In this document: piece after piece, positions 12,601 to 24,600 of the stretch | Numbering within the stretch: position 1 is the first letter of the stretch | Layout: each line of letters begins with the position of its first letter | NCBI RefSeq assembly: GCF_001625305.1 | Contig: NW_017804020.1 | Location: forward strand, 297,397 to 361,396 | From: Branchiostoma belcheri | Taxonomy: Eukaryota; Chordata; Leptocardii; Amphioxiformes; Branchiostomatidae | Length of the DNA: 64,000 nt | Reading direction: 5' to 3' | Notes under the pieces: model-generated | Databases searched by the model: none | What the model saw: only the letters and a program-made list of their open reading frames with translations | Told to the model about the DNA's origin: nothing | Translations under genes and position numbers: made by a program

Positions 12601-15600
12601 GGGAGGACACAGAACCTCAGCTTCTTTGTCGTGAAAGCCAATTCAACCCCCGTGCTGAGTTTGAGCGCATGCCTGTCACTCAAGTTAATACAGCTTGTAC
12701 TGGCAGTTGACGCTATCCAGACAGCGGAGGAGATCAAGAAGGAGTACAAGGACGTATTCGAGGGGATCGGACAGTTCCCTGGCAAGCACCGAATACGATT
12801 AGATCCAGACGTACAACCAGNNNNNNNNNNNNNNNNNNNNCAGGAAGCCGCTGAGCTCAGCACCAGCCAGGCTGCAGCGAATGCTGTTAAGGCTGCAGAA
12901 ATACGACCTGGCAGTACAGCACCGACCCGGCAAGGAGATACCGGTAGCTGACGCCCTGAGCAGGCTATACCTGAAGGAGACGGACAATATGTCCGAAACG
13001 TTCGAGGCACAGGTACACCTGGTAACCAGCAACATACCTGTGTCCTCACAGAGGATGCAAGAGGTCCGCCAAGAAACAGGAAGAGACCCCCAGCTGATCA
13101 TCCTCATGGACACCATCCGGGAAGGATGGCCGGACACAAAACGACAGTGTGACACCCGAGTGACAGAATACTGGAATCACAGGGACGAGCTAACCATTGA
13201 GAAAGGTGTCATCTTCAAGGGACAAAAGATCGTGATCCCGAAGGCCATGAGAAGAGAAATGCTGGACATCTTGCACGAAGGCCACCTTGGGCAAGAGAAA
13301 ACCAAGGCAAGAGCCAGAGATATCCTTTTTTGGCCTGGCATGAATGGCCAGATTGATGAAAAAGTCCAGAAATGTGTGACCTGTCAAGAGAACCGTGCGT
13401 CCAATGCGAAGGAGCCCTTGATGCCACACCCAACACCACAGAGGCCGTGGCAGAAAGTGGCCACAGATCTGTTCCACTGGGACGGGAAGGACTTTGTGCT
13501 GGTGGTAGATTACTATAGCAAATACGTCGAGCTCCACAAGCTCGAGCACACCCGGTCCACTGATGTCATCACCAAGCTCAAGAAAACTTTCGCGACACAC
13601 GGGATACCAGAAGAGGTCATCAGCGACAATGGACCTCAGTACGCGAGCGAAGAGTTCAGGAAGTTCGCGCAAGCATGGTCATTCAAGCACACTACTTCGA
13701 GCCCGCGATATCCGCAGTCGAACGGATTGGCCGAAAGAACAGTGCAGACCATGAAGCACCTGTTAGAGAAGACGCGAGCAGATAACAAGGAACCGTTCCT
13801 CGCGCTGCTGGAGTATCGAAATACTCCAGTAAACAATGCTCTGCCGTCGCCGGCACAACTCCTGATGGGCCGAAGACTGCGTACGCGCTTGCCGACGACC
13901 AACGAGCAACTGATGCCGCAGTCAGTCAATCACAAAGATGTGCGGCAGCAGCTACAAGACAAACAACAACGTCAGAAGACCTGGTATGACAGGAATGCCA
14001 GAAGTCTTCCTACGCTGACACCAGGCAACGCCGTCCGAATGCAACAGACAAACGGCAAGTGGACGCCCGCCACCGTAGTCAGCAAATGCGACCAACCGAG
14101 GTCGTACATCATCCAGACGCCTGAAGGTGCACAATACAGGCGCAACAACAAGCATCTCCTGAAGACGAACGCCTACCCCCGCAGCGGTAGCCCAACACCA
14201 GCGTCAGGAGACAACACTCCAGCCATGACGGTGACATCCAACGCACCGGCAGAGACTACACCGCCCGTGACAACTACACCAGTGGTGACAGCACCGCCCA
14301 CTGCAGCCTACGTCACGAGATCGGGACGCACCGTCAACCCTCCAACAAAGCTGGATTTGTGATTAATGCAATGGACAATGAACACGGACAATGAGCACGG
14401 ACAATGAATTGCTAGTTTAAAGAATAAAGTAGCGTTAATGCATGCACTTTTAACTAACCTTTTGCTAAAGAAAGGGGGATGTAGTGATATTAAAGTCAAG
14501 CCAGGAAACACCCCTCTCTTACTACGTGTATTAGACTAGTCCAAGTGGTCTCAAGTAACCGGACCCTACCACGCTCTCTCTTTCTGCCGGGACCCCAGAT
14601 TGAGCAGACGCATCTATGTACCTCAGAGTTACTAACCCTCCTGATTAAAGACCATCCAATGGTATCGGCCCGCCTCGTCTCAAGTTCAAGATCGAGAATA
14701 TAACAGGTAGAACACTGAGGAACAGTCAAAGCATGTCTCCTACGCCAGAACCAAAAGACTGAAGAAATCTTTTGTGCATTGCACTATTAGACTCTATAAC
14801 AACATGCATAGTGGGTCATAAACTACGTGTTTCGCTATTCTCATTGAAGTTTCGGAAACATTGTCATCTTGTAATATCTGTGTAATTGTTTCTGAAAAAA
14901 AAAATTGTGCCCCATCCAGGGAGAATCCAAATACCCCCCCCCCCCCCACCTATGTAAATTTTGAGTATTGTGAAAAGAGGCTTGAAGTTTAAAACCCCAT
15001 AAACAGTATACCCACCACTGTGTGCCTGGATGTTTTGCATCCTGAGCTGGTCGGGAGCCTGTAGCAGGGAGAGTTGTCCATTCTTGTGACCTGCAAACAC
15101 AACTGCCTTCCCAGCTGTGGTGTGTTCCTGCCCCAGCGCCAACTCCAGTTTTATCAATGCAGCGCTCAGTACCTGGGACAGAAGAGGTTAAAAGGTTAAT
15201 GGACTGAAAATCTATACAAAAAACCACGGCAAGCTCAATACTCATGGCAAAAAAAAGGAATAGCAAGTAAGAAAAATGAAGTACCGGTATGGCCACACCA
15301 ATTTAATTAATTGGTACTCAGATTCACCTGCTAACCTGCTCACTAATTTGTAAAAAAAAAATTCAAAACTCCAAAATGCTCATAGTTTGGCCCAGAGGGT
15401 TGACAAAAGCTCTGTGTCTTCTTAGTTGTTACAGTTTTTCCATCTATCAGTGCATTGGTTCAATAATGTTTAAAATGTATTGTTTGATTCATAAACTAGT
15501 CTGGTATGTTGACTTCATGGCTCCTATCATAGATTTTGGGGCTTGTTTAATAGGGCTGTTTTTTTGTTGCCCTGTCACTTCATATTTTTTTCTAAAGAAA

Positions 15601-18600
15601 ACAAATCCAATTGGTGTGGCCTAAGGAGGATGTCTGTATGGAAATAATGTAGTGTCTTAGTATTTTTTCCCAAGCAATGTCATGTTGCACCTGTATTTAG
15701 ATTTTCCTACCTGTTCATCGTCCGTCTCAGGACAGAGCAGCTGTTGAGGCATACAGGGGTTGGTGGAGCTGTCATACACCAGAACTGTTCATAGGGCAAA
15801 GGGAAACAGGCTGTTCATGTGATGTGTACAATGGTGGTGTCGATAAGTTATTGTACAGTCTGTAATCTTAATCGTGACAGTATCAATGAGACAAAAAGCA
15901 GATAAAAAGGTTGATGAAACATTAATTCTGAACAAAATTACATTCTTCATTAGAAGAAGTTAAGTAGAAGTTAGGCCTAGGAAAAAAAATGTTGTGTTTC
16001 CTGTTTCAGTCCTGAAAACAATTAGGGTCGGTAGGTACTGATTATCCCCTTTTTTAAAGACTTTGGCGATCTCTAGTGATCCAACTTAAACAATACAGTT
16101 TTACAAAGCAAAACTTGCATGAGGACACTTACATTTTCAATATCAATGTTGGAAAACTGATTGTACAACATTTAATCACTCAGGAGTCAGATCATGGAGA
16201 CAGAAATGGTTGAAAAATTTGTGTCCCTTGCAGGGTTCTGCAGAAAAAAGGCTAGGATTGGTCATGAAACAGGCCATGGAACAACATTTTTTTCCTAGGC
16301 CATAGAGGGCTTCTACCATCTGATATCCTTTGGATTCCCCAGTAGATTTTTTCTAATCTTAATGGGGACTACTCCAGCCAGATTTTAATGCACTAAGTGA
16401 CATACCCTCTCCATCTTTCAGCACTGCAAAGATTCTGTTGGCACTGGGGTCATACACTAGGTTATCCAGAACTTGGTAGGTGGCCATGGGATAGATGATG
16501 TTCAACACTACCCCAGAAACAGCTGACAGAATACGTACACTGCCATCCTTGAGAGAAACAACAAACAAACAAATAAACATTACACTTGCAGTAATGTGGC
16601 GGTTCAAAATTAATCCACACTTGCTCTACAAGTCATGTTTTCTGTGCGAGACTTATTGGAGATGCCACACAAGTTATGATTTTTAATCCAAAGCAACTTT
16701 TTTAAGTTAACAGCAATCAAAGCTTACAGCTTTTGAAATACACAAATTACAGGTGGCCTGGCTTAAGTCACAGTTTGCCTTCTAAAATAAACAGCTGTTG
16801 TTGATGGCAACCTGAAATATTGTTGGGCAACCTAGCTTTTGCCTTTAATAGGTTGCCCAGTGGGTAACCTGAGAAACAAAATTCAACCCCCTACCTCTCC
16901 CTAAATCTTAGCTGTTGTTGATGGCAACCTGAAATATTGTTGGGCAACCTGTAGCTTTTGCCTTTAATGGGTTGCCCAGTGGGTAACCCCCAAAAAAAGT
17001 ATTTGAAGCCCTGTAGTTCCTACCTCTCCTGTCACCAGGACCCGTGATGGCAGTCCTGCCCAGTTGATGCGTACCAGTTTGTTAACACTACAGTACACGT
17101 GGCTGAAGGTAGAGTGGAACTGGTTCAGGTACCACACCTACATGTAGGGTACAAAACTCTTGTCAGTACAAAATGCTACAACAAACGCCAGACTACTGTC
17201 TGTCACTTAATTTGCGAGGTAGCAAAAGTTCGCAGTCTGAGAAAAATGGACATGTTCACGGAACTATACTTTCGGGGTGACTGCAGGTGCAACAAAAAGA
17301 ATGTCGGCGAATTATTTGTTCACGGTAATGATAAGTTTGCAGTACAGAAGTTACAATTTACTGGAAAGCACTGTCTCGTGGTGCTGTCCTTGGTGCTGAA
17401 CTTAGTCCCCAGTGTTGAAACTGTAATAATGATGCATTTTAAAAACCCCAGAGGCCCAGACCATCCTCCCTTGAACTCTTGAAAAGTGGCTATATGGCCA
17501 AAGAGTATATTTTGCACATTTTCAAGGTTAAATGAAGGTTGAAAATACTGATTGACTTTTCCATTGCATCTAAATTATATTTTATAAATTGAACAAACCT
17601 GACATTACACACATTATTGCTATTGCTAGTCACCTACCTTGATCTGATGTTTTGTCCTGTAGAATATAGTGCCTGACCCTAACATGCTCATCTCCAAGAT
17701 GTCATCCCCTATGTCCAAACGATAGGTCTGAAAACAAAGGAATTTCATTTATTTGATATTCAATTGGCAATTTTCCGTGTCTTTTTGACCAACGCTATTG
17801 TACCAAAACAGTTACTAGAGTAACGATAGGTATAATTTTTTCTTACTACCAACACTGCTGAACTTCAGTGGTATCCCTTTTTTTCTATAATTATATTGAT
17901 TCAAAGATTGGCTATTTAAAGCATAAATAAGCAGATTACCAATCTGACCCGGCCATTTTTAGCTGAGATCTGACTTAACCTGTTCTAGAGTGTCCAGCCT
18001 CCAAACCCTGATGGACCCATCCCTGGACCCAGACACCAGTAGTGGGTAGCGGGGGTGCAGAGCCAGCCCTGTGATGTGGTTATAGTGGCCCATAAACTCA
18101 TGGACCTGGCTGAACACAATGGAGTTCCACACCTGGAGATGGAAAAGAAACACATGACATTGTACTTTTCAATCTCACCTCATTTCTTTCTGTTTATTAC
18201 GATAACCTTAGCCTAATGGCTAATCTTATAGGGTTCAAATTTAACAGCTAAAGTGTTAAAAGAGTTGCTACACACCTAAACTGTCTTGTTTGAACAAATC
18301 GTGGATTGCCTTTTAAAGATAGACAGACCAGAAAAGTGTTTTGATATTGGGCAGTTACTTGTTCCAAACCCTACACATAAGAGCATCAGGTACATAAAAG
18401 TACATGTTGATTTGAAAACATCATTCAATCAAGGGAACTCTACCAGTATCATTTTACTAGTAGACAGTGCAATTTTACTACTAAAATTGCACTGTATTCC
18501 ATAAAATTGCACTGTATTCCTTAAAATTGCACTGTATTCCGTAATTGCACTGTATACTAATACAATATTGTACTGTATTCCGTAAAATTGCACTGTATTC

Positions 18601-21600
18601 TGTAAAATTGCACTGTATACTCTGGCACCCCTGTCTACTGTAACAATACCTTCATGGTCCCATCTGTTGCTGCAGTGATGAAGTATTCCTTGGGCCTGTA
18701 GGCGATACAGCAGCTGAGGTCAGCCTTGTGCCAGTTGGGCAGGAAACGCTCCTGCATGCGGCTGCTGTAGTTGATGAAGAAGACTCCGTCATCGCACATC
18801 GCTATCAGCTGCCTCGTCCTTCTGTCCACCTGTAGGTTCAGAACCCACTGCAAAATGGTGAGAATAAATGAATGAATAAATGAATGGTATCAAAGAGAGA
18901 ATGAATGGTAAGAGAGAATGAATGAAGGAATGAATCTTTATTATTCCACCGGCAGGCATACATTTTGTATCAGTCTGAATTTCCTTGAATTTACAAAGTA
19001 TAGCTCCGTAGTTTTTTAAATTTGCATACAAGATACTAAATACTTCGTCCATTATCTACATCAAAATTCACATCATAGAAACATGTTTCAGTTTGATACA
19101 GATGATTATGAGAGATCAACTGAGAGCCAGTCACTCTCTTTCTCTCTTTTTCTTCAAAATTTCCTGTACATAAACTTTTAAACCTAGCACTTGGGATGTG
19201 ACGGAAAACTTTTTTCAACCAATATCTCTAACTTGAAAAATCTTGGGTAAAAACATAAAGACATTCAACGGACCAGTGACAACTAAGAAGTCTCAAAATG
19301 TTGGAAATTGCGTTCTTGATTGGCTTGAAAACCCCAAATTTCCCGGACCCTGCTTAAGACTGCGATTGCTTGCCCCAGATTTGATTACAAAACTGGGCGG
19401 ATGGAAAGAATCTGAGCTGACTAGAGCCCTGCTTTTGACAATAACAGTCTGCATTGCAGGATGTGAAATAATCTGTACCTGATCTCTGGTGAGATCTGTG
19501 ATGAAGGGCTTGGATGGCACCAGCTTGGCCCGGATGTCAAACATGCCGAGTTTGAAGGTCAGCAACGATCCAACTGTCCCCAACACCAGCTCATCAGTGT
19601 CATCAAGGAAGGCCATGGACAAGACAGTGGTCGGCATGGGGCTTGTGGATAACTGTGGAAAACAGTATCAGAAATTTTCTTTAAGTGAGTGATATCTATT
19701 TGCTCTGAGGAAAAACTAGTTGTAGGTTGTTGATTATGTTTATCTAAGGAAAACACACTGTTTTTGCTCTGTTTCCTCTTTTTGTTCTCCAAACAAATAA
19801 GGTCAATGAACTCAACCAAATGTCTGTCACCATGGTAACTAATTTGAAGACATGACTGTTTCTTGTTCTTTTCTGAGCTGGGATTCATGGTTTTCTCACC
19901 AAGGACAGCAACATTGCACTATTCCTAGCCTTGTGCATGTTTTCTGCACTTCCTTTCCAGATTGTGAAAGATAGGTTATAACAATCTCTTGTGGTTCTGT
20001 CCTTGGTGCTGAAAGTAGTCCATGGTGCTCAAATAGTGTTGGAGCTATCTGTTTTCATTAACACCTAGTGTGACGATGTGGGGGCAAGTTAGCTTTCAAA
20101 CTGGACTTCACAGGCCAAAGTAAAAGAGCTACGTACAAGTTACTTTTTTTATTGAATACAAAAATGGATTGATACAAAATAAGTCCTAACCTGTTTGAAG
20201 TCGTGCAGCATGTCAGTGAAGATGTTGATCGTCATGTCGCTGGAACAGTAGCCCACCAGAGCGTGGACCTTAGGGATGCACTTCAGCAGGGTCATAGCAG
20301 GGGTCACAGGATATCTGCAGTTAGAAAAGTCAACATCGGTTAAGGGGTTGGTGGAAAACAATGTCCAGTCCAATTGGCAGAAAACAAAGTCCAGTCTGAT
20401 TGGGGGGTGGAAAATTAGTCGGATTAATTAAGGCCACAATGAAAGTAGTACTGCAAGTTCCTGTAGTAAGAGTTCTTCTTTTTCAACTGATACATGAAAT
20501 GTTGACGTACTTCTTTAGTTCAGCGCCATTGGTGTCTGCGTCGATGTTCCACAGGTACAGCTGGTTGGTGACTCCCACGCCCTGATTGGCCACAAAGATG
20601 TCCCCCGTCAGGACACGCTGGGAGCACATGCAGCGTACAGGGTTGGGGTGGGACAGGTTGTGCTCCAGCTGAAGTAATAACAAAACAGCACATTGAACGA
20701 AATTGTAATATAACATTTTTATTATAATTTCATAATATTTATTAATAACATAAATCCAAATTGTGTTTCAAAACATTTTGAAATTAAGATCTCCTTTTTA
20801 TTGCAACTTTCGAAATTTTGGCTAATTATGGCATTTTGAAAAACATGCTACTCAAGTACTTTTTTTATGTTAATTTCAGAATACTTACAATATTTCCAAA
20901 TTATCTGAAAATAATTCAAAAATATTAGAAATGTAATTAAAAAACCTGTGTGGTGACTTGGAATTTGCATGTATATAAATGATTCCTCATATCGTATTAT
21001 TGCAATAAATAAAGAATTTACTCTTAGTTCCCTCCATATCTATTCGATGATCTACTAGTATATTGAATTTCCAGGAACTGATCAGTAACTGACAGTCTCA
21101 TTTCAGTAAAATGTCAGTAAAGCAGGTTTTGAAACAGACACCTGACAGTGTGTCTTTTCTAGCATTGTGTTACCCTTGACAAGAAACATAGACACAACAA
21201 ACTTGTACTTCAATGTCAATGTTACAATCAAAAGCATATAATGTTACATCATGCTCCAAATGTTATGTGTTGGGAGCTATGGCTGAAAATCAGGATAAAT
21301 GTTGGGGTATCCTATCAACATTTTCAGGGTTGAATTTTTCAAATAGAACTGTAACAATGAACCTTTGGCACTCCATCTGATCCATGGGTGCCATACTGTG
21401 CCACATAATACTACAAAGAGGGATTGACCCTGTCATGTCATGGGCCAATTGGTGTTTGGGTCACAGTAGATTGATTCTGAAACCGGGAGAATTAAACTTG
21501 ATAGTATGAGAAAGAAAGGTGATACATTCAGTCCCCTGTAGCGATATTATACAATGAATGAGGAAAAATTGTTGCTAAAACATTTGAAGTTCCAACTGAA

Positions 21601-24600
21601 TGCAGTTTTCAAGTTTAGTCTCTGTACACTTGAAGAAGCCACACAGGCAAAACCGGTCGTGTGACAGGCTGAATAAAAGTTCCAAACAGGAACTATGCAG
21701 TTCCAGATGTCTTACTGAGGGATGACTGCATGTGCAAGATGTCGGTTAGCTGAGGAATGAATCCCCTTGAATTTACATTACAATTTTCAAGTTTGGTTTT
21801 TAAGAACAAAAGACAACAATTCTGAAGACCTCAGTTCAATGTTTGTTTGCCCACAAATTTTGCTTCACTTGAGTAGCCCAAGAGAAACACAACAAAGAGC
21901 TAAAAATATAGTTTCAAAGCAAAAAGAGACAAAGGCAGGGAAAACTGAGAAGCCTCAAACTCAGACGGCCTCTTCCAATCTATAAGCTATCATCAACACA
22001 TAACTGCTTACACAAAAACATCATCTATGTCAGCTTTATATTTACTGTCAACATACTAGAAAGTTGACTCTTTTGACCTTGAGCTTCAATTTTGTCTTTG
22101 AATCAGCCTTCTGTGTCTTAAAATCACATGTGAAAAATAACATTCATGGCCGCACCAATTGGATTTGATGATTCTCAGATTTTTTCAGAAAAATATGAAG
22201 AGACAGGGCAGAAAAAAAAGAAGAAACACAGGCCTAGACATCCTACAATTATATAGCACTTCAACCGGGCCAAAATTATTTTGGAGTTGATTCAAGAACC
22301 AACAAATGAAATTGGTGTGGCCTAAAGCACAGTTTAATTTTTTTTGTATTTTTCATTACTGTTGATGATATGGCTCCAAAGGTGGAAAACTCACAGGCAA
22401 ATTCTTACTGAAAGGCTCAAAATCCTTCCATGGAACAATTAAACATTCTTCACTCTCTCTCAGTGCATATTACGTTGCCGAAGAGGATATGGGTGCTTGA
22501 CACAAAATAGTAACTGCAAATCCAGCTGATAGTTTGCTTCTACATATTAAAGAACTATTCTCAAACAATTATGATCTTTTATTCCCTAGACCAAGCTAAT
22601 ATTTACGCACTGCGTAGGCCCTATAACTCTATCAAAGCCCTACATAAATAATTAACCAAATCAATGTTCGTTTATCGCCCATGTCCCTTTATGAGCCCCT
22701 TCACAAATAGTTTACCCAAGCCTCAGAAGTGTTGAAAATATGGACTGCCCACTTTGCAAACTTGATATGTAATCACCACTATCGAGTCATTGATGGCCGC
22801 TAAATGTCAAGCACCTTCAAGACGGGGAAAGAGCAAACAGTTTCCTTAGAGACATTTTCTCTCCTTTATGTTAATGTTTGTTGCTGGTAAAGAAAACTAC
22901 TGGCATATCCTGTATAAGCTATTGTGGCCATAGCACCAAAGACTTTGCTGAAGGCATCCAGTGCAGTTATTAGGGTTTGGAAACCTAATTTTTCCAAAGC
23001 CAATATTCTAGTCATTTATCTACATATTGAGTTGAAAAACAGTGTATATTGACCCTCATCGAGCAAAATTCCCGAAATTCTGACAGAAAATGGTTACTGG
23101 AAGGTGATTTTTAGGGTACTGCCCAGAAAATAATATTATATATCATCTTATGACTTGTTTCTGCAGTTTTGAATGCCCAAAGCCTGAAATGCTGACTAAA
23201 ATGTGCTAATGTGAAGCAGTATGTGTCAATATCACAAAGATTGCCTTATTCAGAATATTTCCAGTTTTGTTATCCTGAAATTGCATTGGATACGCTGCGA
23301 CAGTATGGGATCCATATACAAAGAAAGACAAAGACAAATTGGAAAGGGTACAGAATCAAGCTGCAAGATTCTGTATGAACAACTATGTAAGAGGTGCTAG
23401 TGTCACGGAAATGAAAAGAAACCTACAGTGGACCTCACTGGAAGACAGAAGAAAGATGTCTAGACTACTAGTATGCATGATGTACAAAATGACTAATAAA
23501 CTGGTGGATGTCCCAACTACTAAGTACCTAATACCAGCCCAGAAGAGAACAAGAAATAGCCACGCATTCAAGTACCAGAGTTATCAACCAAGGATTGAGG
23601 TGTTCAAGAATTCATTCTTTCCTAGAACTATCGCAGAGTGGAACTCACTGTCACCAAGTACAGTAGGGGCATTGTCAATAGGATAGCTTTAAACAATGTC
23701 TAGAGCTAGAAGTTCAAGGGTTAGGTGTAACAAGTCGATCGGTGTAATATAGCCAGCTGCCGCCGCGCCGCGTGCCTGCGAAGCTGGTGTGTTACGCCGA
23801 AAGGCGGTTATACCGGCTATACAGATACAGATACAGACAGATACAGATACAGATGCCTTCAACTAACTTTAAAGTTTGAAATGTCCAGACATTCCAGCCT
23901 GCTGCTACTAACAATGTCCTTTCAATTTAAAGCTAAGGCCACACCAATTTAATTTCTTGGTTAACGGATTTTTCTAGAAAAATAATGGAGCGGGCGGGCG
24001 AAAAAAAAATAAAATAAAAACAGGCCTAGGCATCCTATTATTGCCCAAAATGGTTATGATAGGAGACATGAAGTCAACACACCAGGCCGGTTCAAAATTT
24101 AAACAATGAATTTTGAACTGTAAATGATACCACTGCATTGAAATATGGGATGACTGTAACAAGTAGCAAGAAAAGGACTGTTTTCAACTGTTCAGGGCAA
24201 AATATGAGCATTTTGCAGTTGATTCTGAATTTTTATTTTTATTTGCAAATCAGAGAAAAATGAAGCGGCGAATCCGTTAATCAAGAAATTAAATTGGTGT
24301 GGCCTAAAGACAAAATGTTTTTAGAAATTTCAAGAAGACTTCACATCACTATTTAGTCTAGCAAGGGAACTTGGACACCACTAACATTCCCCTTCAACCT
24401 GTCTTCTTATACCTGTTGCTAGTGGCAACCAAGTAAACAAAGCAATTATTTTCAAACTAAAAGTCACAACAATATTGCAATGGCTTTCTGCACCTTTGAT
24501 CAAGCTAATACTATGACCCCAAAAAACTGTATTGCAGGTTAGTTCTTGGTAAAAAAAATTGGTAAACAGAGAATGGAACATCTTACATTTGTATTGTTTT

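Larger units (their letters stand above)
11041..14705 (+). mobile_element. Ty3/Gypsy-type LTR retrotransposon fossil
   Basis: A metavirid-type element of about 3.7 kb in the intron between the 15172-15016 and 10253-9960 exons of the WD-repeat gene, antisense to it. It has 226-bp LTRs, a 5-bp target duplication (GGTAG, 11036-11040 and 14706-14710), a purine-rich tract just before the 3' LTR and a plausible primer site after the 5' LTR. Parts seen: gag-like region with zinc knuckles, retropepsin-like protease, end of RNase H, integrase with zinc-binding and DDE-type core. The two LTRs look identical, so the insertion is young. It does not look whole here: the polymerase middle is largely unrepresented, with an assembly gap inside the element; about one major interruption. 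Confidence 0.9.

Noticed and set aside
18465-18625. CRISPR-like array
   Set aside because: Units are contiguous without unique spacers, and the DNA is from an animal.
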